NCBI GenBank assembly: GCA_013822245.1 | Contig: PNKE01000086.1 | Span: 1 to 64,000 of the forward strand | Length of the DNA stretch: 64,000 bases | Origin: Candidatus Solibacter sp. | GTDB taxonomy: Bacteria > Acidobacteriota > Terriglobia > Bryobacterales > Bryobacteraceae | Direction: 5' to 3' | Shown here: positions 55,180 to 62,774 of the stretch, one piece after another | How positions within the stretch are numbered: the first letter of the stretch is position 1 | Layout: each line of letters starts with the position of its first letter | Program-made: the position numbers and the translations under genes | The notes under the pieces: model-generated | What the model was told of the DNA's origin: nothing | What the model saw: the letters and a program-made list of their open reading frames with translations, nothing else | The model's database searches: none

Positions 55180-56121
55180 ATGCTTACAGGTGCTGCTTAC
55201 GTACAGGGCAACATGCCATCCGACCTTCAGCAAAAGGTAATGCGGCTGTGCTCTACTTTCGATTCGGTGGTCCAAGCGGAGGTGAAGAGGCTTAATCTTC
55301 CTCCTGCAATTGTTACGGCGGCTCTGCCGTGCAACCTTTTGTGCCTCGTTGACCAAAAGAACATCCACATCGTGTTTACCAGTCTCAACGTGGGGGGAAT
55401 GCCCAGACAGATATTCATTGACCGCAGACAAGAAAGCACACTCCAACCTCAGCAAGTTCTGGCTTCCGCCGTAGGCGAGTTGGCTTTCCAGAATCCATCA
55501 ATGCTCTACTTCGATTCACGGGTCTTGGATGTTGCAGAGAGCGAACAACTGCCTGTAGTTGAAAGAGTCGCCAAGGAACATGTTCAGGACTCTATAAAGG
55601 CGGCGACCCGCCCGAGGGCTATCCCTGGATACGAGGGACTACAGAGTATCCTTGATGCGTTCTCCGGCGACCATCCAGATTTTGAGAAGAATGTATTCAT
55701 CGCCATGCGTTTCCGTCCCGGAAAGCAGTTCCTCGAAATTCACGAAGCCATCAAGACGGGGCTTGCGAAGTTCGGACTGAAAGGGCTTCGGGTGGATGAC
55801 AAGACCTACCCATCTGATGGAGATTTGTGGAACAACATCTGCGTGTACATGATGGGATGCAAATTTGGTGTCTGCGTCTTTGAGGAGATTGACGAGCGTG
55901 AGTTCAACCCCAATGTCCCACTCGAATACGGCTTCATGAGGGCGATGAACCGTCAGGTGCTTCTTTTGAAGGACATGAGAATGCCCAAACTGCCCTCCGA
56001 TATGACCGGGAAGTTGTATCGCCACTTCAATACTTACGAGATCACGGCGACTGTACACGAGCAGATTGGGCAATGGGCTGAACGCGACTTGGGGCTGAAG
56101 TCCTTGGCTGCCACCGGGTGA
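55180..56121 (+). CDS. Putative defence effector with TIR/NDT-like C-terminal domain (1)
   Basis: A 313-residue protein (start ATG 55180; ATG 55213 possible). Residues ~1-150 form an unrecognised alpha/beta domain that may be the sensor. Residues ~165-300 carry a TIR/nucleoside-2-deoxyribosyltransferase-like fold: NVFIAMRFRPGKQFLEIHEA, LRVDDKTYPSDGDLWNNI, FGVCVFEEI, and NVPLEYGFMRAMNRQVLLL with a conserved Glu in the usual catalytic position. Related domains in bacteria cleave NAD+ or make or break nucleotides in abortive infection. GC is lower than in the surroundings. The next gene encodes a homologous C-terminal domain. Confidence 0.65.
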   Translation: MLTGAAYVQGNMPSDLQQKVMRLCSTFDSVVQAEVKRLNLPPAIVTAALPCNLLCLVDQKNIHIVFTSLNVGGMPRQIFIDRRQESTLQPQQVLASAVGELAFQNPSMLYFDSRVLDVAESEQLPVVERVAKEHVQDSIKAATRPRAIPGYEGLQSILDAFSGDHPDFEKNVFIAMRFRPGKQFLEIHEAIKTGLAKFGLKGLRVDDKTYPSDGDLWNNICVYMMGCKFGVCVFEEIDEREFNPNVPLEYGFMRAMNRQVLLLKDMRMPKLPSDMTGKLYRHFNTYEITATVHEQIGQWAERDLGLKSLAATG

Positions 56122-56168
56122 GACAAGTATATGAATGCCCAGATTAGCGTCCACGGAGGTTCAGGGCC

Positions 56169-57116
56169 ATGCCGGACTTCTTCACTAAGTGCCCGCTCTG
56201 CTTGAGGGAGCAGTTCAAACAATCGCCAATGTATCAGGGGCGTGATGCCTACCTCGTGGAGTGCCTCATCTGTGGCACGTACGCGATTTCAAGAACAGCC
56301 GCCGTCAATCTGAGTGACTCGCACGACGAACTCCTCCCCTGGCTGTCCTGTCACACGCGCCAGGTTTGGGAAGAGGAGGCGAGGCCGTTCGAGATTCTGA
56401 CCACCAACTGGCGTTCGATGGCCGAGCTTCATAAATCCACTTCGTTGTCACAGAAACTCGACAAACTCCTGAAGGTTGCTGAACGGCGCACCGAAGTTCT
56501 AGGATCGGCTTTCCGGTTCGACCATGGTGTCGAGTTTCCGCTTCTCGATGCCATCTCCCATGAGACGGCCGGGTTTCTCATCCTTCACGCGATTGAGATG
56601 AGTCTGCTCTCACAACCGCACGCTGGCGGTGTCTACTACAAAATTGGCTTCGCTGGCTGGCAGTACATCGAACGTACCGGTCTCTCATCGCAAGCCCCCG
56701 CCCGCGTCTTCGTCGCCATGTCCTTTAAGCCGGAACTCAATCCCGCCTACGACGATGGCATCAAACCCGCCGTCGAAAACGACTGCCTGCTCTCCTGCTA
56801 CCGGATCGACCGCGAAGAACACAACGACAAAATCTGCGACCGCATCCTCGCCGACATTCGCCGCAGCCACATCGTCGTCGCCGACTTCACCAACAACGCC
56901 GCTGGCGTCTATTTCGAAGCCGGTTTCGGGCTCGCCCTCGGAAAGACCGTCATCTGGTCCGTCCGCGAGGACCACCTGAAGGATGTCCACTTCGACACCC
57001 GCCAGTACAACCACATCGTCTGGAAGAACCCGGAGGACCTCCGCACAAGCCTCCGCGACCGCATCCAGGCCAAATTCCAGGACGCGGTCAACCGTTCCCA
57101 CGGTCCGTCGAGGTAA
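56169..57116 (+). CDS. Putative defence effector with zinc ribbon and TIR/NDT-like domain (2)
   Basis: A 315-residue protein. N-terminal zinc ribbon-like CPLC...CLIC (residues 8-11 and 33-37), a helical middle, and a C-terminal TIR/NDT-like domain (~180-300): VFVAMSFKPELNPAYDDGIK, RIDREEHNDKICDRILADIR, IVVADFTNNAAGVYFEAGFG and LALGKTVIW. The FEAGF glutamate is in the position expected for a catalytic acid. The domain aligns with that of the preceding gene, 48 bp upstream. Codon style switches near 56,690, exactly where the effector domain begins. Function inferred: nucleotide- or NAD-consuming toxin triggered by its N-terminal part. Confidence 0.68.
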   Translation: MPDFFTKCPLCLREQFKQSPMYQGRDAYLVECLICGTYAISRTAAVNLSDSHDELLPWLSCHTRQVWEEEARPFEILTTNWRSMAELHKSTSLSQKLDKLLKVAERRTEVLGSAFRFDHGVEFPLLDAISHETAGFLILHAIEMSLLSQPHAGGVYYKIGFAGWQYIERTGLSSQAPARVFVAMSFKPELNPAYDDGIKPAVENDCLLSCYRIDREEHNDKICDRILADIRRSHIVVADFTNNAAGVYFEAGFGLALGKTVIWSVREDHLKDVHFDTRQYNHIVWKNPEDLRTSLRDRIQAKFQDAVNRSHGPSR

Positions 57117-57199
57117 TGCCGTGGCTACCCGCCCTTCTCTTGCCGCCCACCTCACTCCGGAACAAGCCGGAATTCAACCGCGTCCTGATAACTTTCACC

Positions 57200-57228
57200 T
57201 TGTTCCCTCTTGTGTTGTTTGGTATCAT
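57200..57228 (+). promoter_or_regulatory. Promoter of the toxin-antitoxin-chaperone operon
   Basis: TTGTTC (-35, 57200-57205), a 17-bp spacer, TATCAT (-10, 57223-57228). The -10 lies inside the palindrome at 57221-57236, so occupancy of that site would block the promoter. Transcription would start about 57235. Confidence 0.7.
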
Positions 57229-57236
57229 ATGATACC
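57221..57236. promoter_or_regulatory. 16-bp perfect palindromic operator
   Basis: GGTATCATATGATACC, fully palindromic and 15 bp before the toxin ATG. MqsA-type antitoxins bind palindromes over their own promoter, so this is the likely autoregulatory site. Confidence 0.75.
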
Positions 57237-57251
57237 GTGGAGTCGGGTCCA

Positions 57252-57707
57252 ATGAGCGCCCCGCATCGCACAGACTACCCGGCGCTCTGGAAAGCCCAGG
57301 CAAAGGAACTCGATCGAGGCGGCTATTTCAATCTCTACCCGGCTGATCAATATGCAGAAATCCTTCGCAAAGGGTACTTGGGCTCCTGGTCGCCGGAGCA
57401 ATCACTCTCCATCGCCCGCAAAGCTGTCTCCAAAGGGACCCACATCACAACGCAGAAGTTCAGAGACGAAATTGTTGCCCACTTCGACATCCTCCCCAAT
57501 GACGAAGCGGGCTTCCTGCTCGCTCTCCTCGACGAGGTGCCTCCTCAGTTCTATCGCGCGCCTCGTGAATTGCAGGACCCGCCCGGCTGCCCGTTTGTCT
57601 TCCACTCCGCTCGCCTGGGCCGCATGCTCTACTTCAAACTCCAGGTGTTTGGTACCCCGAACAGGCCTCGTGTTGTCTTCTGGTCGTGTCATCCGCCATT
57701 GCATTGA
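57252..57707 (+). CDS. MqsR-like toxin of a TAC module
   Basis: A protein of 151 residues from ATG 57252, which has GGAG upstream. The C-terminal ~95 residues can be laid over MqsR (RelE-fold mRNA interferase): SIARKAVSKGTHITTQ, a central FLLALLDEVPPQFYRA, and RLGRMLYFKLQVF then RVVFWSCH, with the Tyr/Lys strand found in MqsR. About 50 N-terminal residues are extra. Identification rests mostly on position before an MqsA-like antitoxin; residue similarity is weak. Predicted activity: mRNA cleavage upon antitoxin loss. Confidence 0.6.
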   Translation: MSAPHRTDYPALWKAQAKELDRGGYFNLYPADQYAEILRKGYLGSWSPEQSLSIARKAVSKGTHITTQKFRDEIVAHFDILPNDEAGFLLALLDEVPPQFYRAPRELQDPPGCPFVFHSARLGRMLYFKLQVFGTPNRPRVVFWSCHPPLH

Positions 57708-57718
57708 CTGGTGAAACA

Positions 57719-58285
57719 ATGAACTGCTTCAGATGCGAAAAAGGGAGGCTGAAAAGCCGCCATACCACCGTGGTTGCTACGGTCCGGGGTGAAACGTTCC
57801 CCGTCGACGTCGACGCTCTGGTCTGTGACCGTTGTGGCGAGATCGCATTCAATGAGTCCCAAGGTGGCGCCTACACCACCGCCGGCTCGGACGCTTACCG
57901 CCGCGCCCACGGCCTCCTCACCACGGCTGAGATCAAAGCCGCCCGTAACCGTCTCGGGCTCACACAGCAGCAACTAGCCGAGCGGCTCAAAGTCGGCATC
58001 GCCAGCGTGAAACGCTGGGAACTCGGCGCAATCCAGGATGAGTCCAGTGACCGGCTGATGCGCCTCTGCACCGACGTGGACGTAGCCCGCCAGCATCTCC
58101 GGGAGCTTGAGGCCCTCGCTGATCCCTCTGTCGGCGGCAGACCCGTCGAGGTCGCGATAAGGCAGCCTGACGACAGCAAGTGGCCCGATGAACACACGCT
58201 TTCGAGCGAGGGCAAGACGCCTCCAAGGCCCCACAAGGCGACGCCTCTACCTGCTCCCGCTCCGGATGTAACTCAGGCAGCCTGA
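57719..58285 (+). CDS. MqsA-like antitoxin with C-terminal tail
   Basis: 188 residues. N-terminal zinc finger CxxC...CxxC (Cys3, Cys6, Cys36, Cys39; YgiT type), a linker, and an XRE-type helix-turn-helix (~75-125: GLTQQQLAERLKVGIASVKRW), as in MqsA. The last ~50 residues are Pro/Lys-rich and disordered-looking and are not found in plain MqsA; in TAC systems such a tail (chaperone addiction region) makes the antitoxin depend on its SecB-like chaperone. Starts 11 bp after the toxin stop. Confidence 0.85.
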   Translation: MNCFRCEKGRLKSRHTTVVATVRGETFPVDVDALVCDRCGEIAFNESQGGAYTTAGSDAYRRAHGLLTTAEIKAARNRLGLTQQQLAERLKVGIASVKRWELGAIQDESSDRLMRLCTDVDVARQHLRELEALADPSVGGRPVEVAIRQPDDSKWPDEHTLSSEGKTPPRPHKATPLPAPAPDVTQAA

Positions 58286-58304
58286 CCCCTCAACGGATCG
58301 AACC

Positions 58305-58871
58305 ATGGGATTCAATATCCAGCAAACCAAGGAAGAGATGCAATCCTCCGCCATCTTCCAGCGAAACGTCGAACTCACAGGAATCAGCCTCGTCGAATGC
58401 CGGTGTTCCACAGACGAAGCGCTAGCAAGTGCTCAGGGTGCGCTTCGGCTCAATCTCAAGAACGAGTCTGAGGTCCGTCCAGTGGCTGAGCGGACTGCCT
58501 CTTTCATTGTGAGGCTGACGGTTCGGGGCCAGCCGGCTGACCTGCCCGCCAACGCGGAGGCCCCGGCTCTCCAGGTCAGCGGCAGCTTCGCCCTCTCTTA
58601 CCAACTTAAACCCGGCTATGAGCCAAAGGCTGATGAGATGGACGCCTTCAAGGACGGGAACGCAGTCTTCAACTGCTGGCCCTACTTCCGTGAATTCGTC
58701 CAGTCCATGTGTTCCCGGATGGGACTACAGATCGCGCCAGTTCCGCTTCTTCGTCTGGTTCCGCCATCTGCATCGGATACTCCACCCGCGCCAGTTCAGG
58801 CCCAGCCAAAGCGTGCCGCCCCGGCAAAGCGCGCTACCAAGCCCCACTCAAGACCCAAGTCACGGACATAG
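58305..58871 (+). CDS. SecB-like chaperone of a TAC module
   Basis: A 188-residue protein. A beta-rich SecB-like core with CWPYFREFVQSMCSRMGLQI, the conserved WPYxREFxQ segment of SecB-family proteins, then PVPLLRLVPP and a Pro/Ala/Lys-rich tail. It is 19 bp after the antitoxin gene in the same direction. As for Rv1957 and MqsC, it should bind the antitoxin tail, protect it from degradation and so keep the toxin in check. A general export SecB is less likely given context. Confidence 0.82.
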   Translation: MGFNIQQTKEEMQSSAIFQRNVELTGISLVECRCSTDEALASAQGALRLNLKNESEVRPVAERTASFIVRLTVRGQPADLPANAEAPALQVSGSFALSYQLKPGYEPKADEMDAFKDGNAVFNCWPYFREFVQSMCSRMGLQIAPVPLLRLVPPSASDTPPAPVQAQPKRAAPAKRATKPHSRPKSRT

Positions 58872-59227
58872 CCCGCGAACCCGTCGCAGCGAACCCGTCG
58901 GCCTGCCACCCTCACCACTTTTTGCCCCACTTCTCGCCCTCCAAGGCCCATTCCAAGCCCCAAACGCCCGTTCCCCGTGGCCGGACAGCCCCGCCCGCCC
59001 CGACCCGCCCTTCCACCCCCAAACAGCCCATCACCCGCCCAAACTCACCCCGCCCGCGCCCCTCCACCCCGAAAAACACGCAAAATTCCCGAATGTCCCC
59101 AACACCCCCGGCCCGTCTGCCACTTCCATCAACATCGCCAAAGTGCCACTCGCCCCCGTCCCCCGCTTCGCATCCGCCTTTCCCCGGCCCTCCGCTACGG
59201 TAAAATCACGCCGGGTACTTGTGAGTA
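58872..59227. other. C-rich spacer without a gene
   Basis: About 355 bp of Pro-codon-like, C-rich sequence between the chaperone and the DUF433 gene. Overlapping frames exist but have no start signals and no recognisable content. TAAAAT near 59200 could be a -10 for the downstream pair. Confidence 0.4.
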
Positions 59228-59245
59228 ATGCAGGTTAAGATAGGC

Positions 59246-59482
59246 ATGGCGGATTGGCATGAACACCTGAGCCGCGACACGCTGATCTGTGGCGGCCAAC
59301 TCTGCGCCAGGGGAACCAGGATTCCGGTCACTGCCATCCTGGACAGCCTCGGCGAAGGCTCCACGGTTGCCGAGATCCTCGCGAGCTACCCGTCTCTCCG
59401 GCCCGTACACATCCGCGCATCCTTGGCCTACGCGGCCGAACCGGCGCATGAGGAGCGGCTGCTCCCTCTCAAGGCATCGTGA
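59246..59482 (+). CDS. DUF433 antitoxin
   Basis: 78 residues from ATG 59246 (the family usually begins close to its Trp); ATG 59228 adds 6 residues. LICGGQLCARGTRIPVTAIL then GSTVAEILASYPSL is the DUF433 signature, a small winged-helix protein that acts as the antitoxin for DUF5615 PIN-like toxins. The stop overlaps the next start (GTGA). Confidence 0.85.
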   Translation: MADWHEHLSRDTLICGGQLCARGTRIPVTAILDSLGEGSTVAEILASYPSLRPVHIRASLAYAAEPAHEERLLPLKAS

Positions 59483-59835
59483 AGTTCAAAGTTGACGGGA
59501 ATCTGCCCGGCAAACTCGCTGCCGGCCTGCACACCCTGGGCCATGCAGCCGACACTGTCTTCGACGAAGGGCTCGCAGGTGTAGTGGACCCCGCTCTTAT
59601 GGACGCTGCGTCACCGCGGGAGTACAGGATTCTGCTGACCCTGGACAAAGGCATCGCCAACCTTGATCGGTTTTCTTTAGAGGAGCACTCGGGAGTCGTT
59701 TTGTTCCGCCCCGCCCGATCAGGCCGCCGCGGCGTGCTGGCCTTCATGCGTGAACGGCTTCCGGATCTGCTGGAACTTGACCTTCGTCATCGTCTGACGA
59801 TCGTCGGTTCAACGCGGATTCGTGTCAGAGGCTAG
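59479..59835 (+). CDS. DUF5615 PIN-like toxin
   Basis: A 118-residue protein starting at GTG inside the GTGA overlap. KFKVDGNLPGKLAAGLHTLG, HAADTVFDEGL, RILLTLDKGIANLDRF and VVLFRPARSG match the PIN-like Mut7-C/DUF5615 family, probable RNases with acidic active sites (first Asp in VDGNLP, later LTLDKG). Classic partner of DUF433; together they form a type II toxin-antitoxin pair. Confidence 0.88.
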   Translation: MKFKVDGNLPGKLAAGLHTLGHAADTVFDEGLAGVVDPALMDAASPREYRILLTLDKGIANLDRFSLEEHSGVVLFRPARSGRRGVLAFMRERLPDLLELDLRHRLTIVGSTRIRVRG

Positions 59836-60014
59836 GACCGTCGCGATCCCGTCAGCCTCGTCCCTCCCCCTCGCCTGCACCCCAAATCCCGCCCCGCCCA
59901 CCGCCCGGTGACAGCGGCTGCAAAGATATCTTTCCCACGGAATCAACAACTTACACCGATCCGCCCGCATCCGCCCCCTGCCACCCCCTCACTTTGGACA
60001 CTGGGAAGGTACTC

Positions 60015-60584
60015 ATGTCCGCCTCTGACAATTCCGAAACCACCAGGCCCCGCGCCACCGGTCCGCGCACCGCCGCCGGCAAGGCCCGCTCCTCGCTCAA
60101 CGCTCTCAAGCACGGCCGCACCGCCGTCAAACACCCCGCTCTCCTCCACATCGACGACGACGAGGCCTTCCGCGGCATCCTCCGCGACCACCTCGCCCAC
60201 TTCGCTCCCACCTCCCCTGTCGAATCCCGCATCGTCCAACTGCTCGCCCATACCGAATGGTCCATCTTCCGCTTTCAGGCCGTCGAAGCCGCCTTCCTCG
60301 ATCGCCTCTACCAAAACCACGACCCCGCCCGTTGGGGTGAAGCCCCCTTCGATTCCCCACCCGCCCGGCTCGGCATCGCCCTGGAAAACTCCATCAACGC
60401 CTCCGGCATGGCCCAGTATCTCTCCAACCGCATCTCCCGCCTCACCATCGACCGCAACCGCCTCATCCAGACCCTCCGCTCCTCGCGCCGCTCCGCCTCA
60501 ACCGGCCAGAAAAATGAATCTGTTGAAAATTCGCTCTCCGAATCCACGCAACACATTGATTCTAAAGATCGGAAACCCGTATGA
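60015..60584 (+). CDS. Protein of the GPRTxxGKxxSxxNAxxHG family
   Basis: 189 residues from ATG 60015. The N-terminal TGPRTAAGKARSSLNALKHG is a signature I know from many hypothetical proteins of acidobacteria and planctomycetes, often in several genomic copies; function unknown. The middle is helical with Trp and Phe; the tail is Ser/Lys-rich. It may be linked to a mobile element or phage. It lies on the + strand between the DUF5615 gene and the cbi operon. Confidence 0.6.
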   Translation: MSASDNSETTRPRATGPRTAAGKARSSLNALKHGRTAVKHPALLHIDDDEAFRGILRDHLAHFAPTSPVESRIVQLLAHTEWSIFRFQAVEAAFLDRLYQNHDPARWGEAPFDSPPARLGIALENSINASGMAQYLSNRISRLTIDRNRLIQTLRSSRRSASTGQKNESVENSLSESTQHIDSKDRKPV

Positions 60585-60832
60585 ACCCTCAAAACGAACC
60601 CAATTCGAAGTGGTCAAATCCCCGGATCGAACCCCGGTCAAACCCCGGTCAAACCCCGCTCGAACACGCCCTCTGCGCCTGCTCCCGCCCCGCCCACGCG
60701 CCTCTTCAACCCCGCTCCCGCAACAACTTTTTTATTCGCCCAAATGAGCCTCTTTAATGCCCCCATCCAGTTGATAACAAATCACTTACTCAGCTTCCAG
60801 ACCATCTGGAACGAACTCGGAACAGACTTCCG
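60585..60832. other. Intergenic region with small tandem repeats
   Basis: About 250 bp without a credible gene. It includes three near-copies of an 11-mer (ACCCCGGTCAA) at about 60630-60663. Confidence 0.45.
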
Positions 60833-60966
60833 CCGCCGCCGCAACCCTTTGGGCATCAACCACTTGCCGCGATAGCTTCAGTGGTCGCCGTCGTCGCTGA
60901 AGACCATCGACTTCCTCCTCCCGCCTCGCTCCCACGGCACGTCAATTGGCTCCGGCGCCCACGCCA
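60833..60966. repeat. Dispersed intergenic repeat, copy B
   Basis: Matches 33505-33640 in the same orientation: CCCTTTGGGCA and TGCCGCGATAGCTTC are exact, with scattered agreement to the CAATTG segment. Frames of the two copies differ, so this does not look like conserved protein coding. Confidence 0.6.
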
Positions 60967-61094
60967 TGCGAGTTCCCCGGGCGATTGGAGCCGCGCCGCA
61001 GCGGCCTTTGCGCTTCTATCGAACCATCGGATCCGCCACCGCCCACATTTCTTCGCATCCTTTCGCTGCTGCCGATGATCTCACACATAAGAAT

Positions 61095-61114
61095 GCGTTA
61101 TCATCATCATTAAG
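61095..61114. promoter_or_regulatory. Candidate metalloregulator site before cbiM
   Basis: GCGTTATCATCATCATTAAG overlaps a possible -10 (TATCAT). Read on the other strand it has stacked GATGAT/GATAAC units like Fur-family sites (Fur, Zur, Nur). It could make the transporter metal-responsive. No cobalamin riboswitch was seen in the leader. Confidence 0.35.
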
Positions 61115-61131
61115 CCGCTTCGAAGCTCTCC

Positions 61132-61791
61132 ATGCACATCAGCGAAGGTTACCTGCCCGTCGTCCACTGCGCCCTCTGGGCCGCCGTCTCGGCTCCGTTC
61201 GTCTTGGACGGCGCCCGCCGCCTGAACGCCGCCTCCTCCCGTCCCGAGTTGAGGTTGCGGATCGCCGCGGCAGCCGGTTTTCTGCTTCTGCTGACCGCTC
61301 TGAAGCTGCCTTCCGTGGCGGGCAGCAGCAGTCATCCCGCGGGGGTGGCCCTGGCCGCGATCCTCCTCGGTCCCAGGCTCGTTCCGGTGATGGCGCTCGT
61401 CGTTCTGGTTCTCCAGGCGCTGTTACTCGCGCACGGCGGCCTCACCACACTCGGCGCCAACGTTTTTTCCCTCGGCATCGCCGGCCCCTTCACCGCCTGG
61501 GGCATCTGGCGCGCCGCGCAGGCGGCGGGCGCGGGCCGGACGCTGGCAGGATGGGCCGCCGCGCTCGTCTCCAGCATTGCGGTCTATGGCATCGCCTCGC
61601 TCCAACTCGCCCTGGCCTTCCCTGATCCGCTGAGCGGCATCGTTGGTGCGCTCGCCCGCTTCGCCTTCGTATTTGCCTGGACGCAGGTGCCCATCGCCGT
61701 GGCCGAAGGATTCCTCACCGTCGCCGCTCTGCGCCTGCTGGACCGCCCCGCTGCAGGCGCCACCCTCGCTCTGCGGCAGGAGGCGTCATGA
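61132..61791 (+). CDS. cbiM: Cobalt ECF transporter S-component CbiM
   Basis: 219 residues. It begins MHISEGYL; the His at position 2 binds the metal after removal of Met. KLPSVAGSSSHPAGVALAAIL, GGLTTLGANVFSLGIAGPF and the helix pattern are those of CbiM. It imports Co2+ (or Ni2+ in NikM relatives) into the cytoplasm with CbiN, CbiQ and CbiO, encoded directly downstream with overlaps. Stop overlaps cbiN by 4 bp. Confidence 0.93.
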   Translation: MHISEGYLPVVHCALWAAVSAPFVLDGARRLNAASSRPELRLRIAAAAGFLLLLTALKLPSVAGSSSHPAGVALAAILLGPRLVPVMALVVLVLQALLLAHGGLTTLGANVFSLGIAGPFTAWGIWRAAQAAGAGRTLAGWAAALVSSIAVYGIASLQLALAFPDPLSGIVGALARFAFVFAWTQVPIAVAEGFLTVAALRLLDRPAAGATLALRQEAS

Positions 61792-62060
61792 AACGGGCCG
61801 TTCTGCTCAGCCTGCTCACCGCCGCGCTGATTGCGCCTGTTTCGCTCGGCCTCTCCGCGCTGCTCGGCGGCCGCGGCGGAGCCGATGACACAGCCGGCGA
61901 GCTCGCCCTCATGCTCGCCCCCGAATACCGCCCTTGGATGCAGACCCCGGGCCTCGAACTCAGCGATGAACACGAACCCTGGCTCTTTGCCGCGCAATCG
62001 GCCGCCGGTGCCGGGTTACTGACTTTCGCTTGCCTCGCCCTGCGCCGGAGGCCCGCCTAG
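61788..62060 (+). CDS. cbiN: Cobalt transporter accessory subunit CbiN
   Basis: A 90-residue protein with two membrane helices (about 4-25 and 68-85) flanking a periplasmic loop (TPGLELSDEHEPWLFAAQS), the normal CbiN topology; it loads metal into CbiM. ATGA overlap with cbiM. Its presence favours cobalt over nickel, since Nik-type systems often use NikN/NikL instead, but this is not decisive. Confidence 0.88.
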   Translation: MKRAVLLSLLTAALIAPVSLGLSALLGGRGGADDTAGELALMLAPEYRPWMQTPGLELSDEHEPWLFAAQSAAGAGLLTFACLALRRRPA

Positions 62061-62063
62061 CGC

Positions 62064-62774
62064 ATGCACGTCCACGACACCTTCGACTCCGTGGTCCATG
62101 CCAACGCCTGGAGCGCACGCGCCGCCGGCGATAAGGCTCTGCTCCCTCTTTCGCTGCTCGCCGCGGCGATTCTGCTGCCCCCCGGCCTCTGGTCTATCGC
62201 GCCGCTCACCGCAGCCTGCCTCGCCGCTCTCGCCGGCGCGCGCATTCCGTTCCGCGCCTGGCTGCGAACTCTGGCGCCTGCTCTCGGCTTCTCCCTTCTC
62301 GGCGTCCTCCCGTTGTTCTGGACCAGCAGCGAACTCGCGATCGGCGTATTCCTGCGAGTCAACGCAGCCAGCGCGGCCCTCGTCCTGTTGATCTTGACTA
62401 CTCCCGCCGACGAGTTGCTCGCCAGCCTCCGCTCCGCCCGCGTGCCCGCCGCGCTGTTGGACCTCGCGATTCTCACCCTCCGCATGTTCCGCGTCCTGTG
62501 GGAGACGGCGCGATCGATGTCGATGGCCGTTCGCTGCCGGAGTCCTCGCGGCTGGCGCGCACGGGCCAGGCTCTCGGCGCAGGCTGCCGCCAATCTGCTG
62601 CCGCGCGCGCTCGAACGGGCTAGCCGCGTCGAAACCGCCCTCGCTCTGCGCGCCGGATCGGGGCCGCTGCGCTTGTGGACGCCCGCCCGCAGCACCTCTT
62701 GGCCCTTTCGCCTTGCCGCCGTCGCCGCCGGACCCGCCCTGCTGCTTTTGCATGAGGTGTGGAGATGGGCTTGA
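62064..62774 (+). CDS. cbiQ: ECF transporter transmembrane T-component CbiQ
   Basis: A 236-residue membrane protein, starting 3 bp after cbiN. Helices in the first half, then the cytoplasmic coupling region with MSMAVRCRSPRGWR and RALERASRVETALALR, which correspond to the two Ala-Arg-Gly-type coupling helices that contact CbiO. Overlaps cbiO by 10 bp. Confidence 0.9.
   Translation: MHVHDTFDSVVHANAWSARAAGDKALLPLSLLAAAILLPPGLWSIAPLTAACLAALAGARIPFRAWLRTLAPALGFSLLGVLPLFWTSSELAIGVFLRVNAASAALVLLILTTPADELLASLRSARVPAALLDLAILTLRMFRVLWETARSMSMAVRCRSPRGWRARARLSAQAAANLLPRALERASRVETALALRAGSGPLRLWTPARSTSWPFRLAAVAAGPALLLLHEVWRWA

Noticed and set aside
58709-59203. Pro/Ser-rich frames after the SecB-like gene
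   Set aside because: C-rich spacer translated in several frames at once; no ribosome site and no conserved pattern.
60585-61131. Cobalamin riboswitch before cbiM
   Set aside because: Looked for a B12-box-like core and paired stems and saw none; covariance search not possible here.
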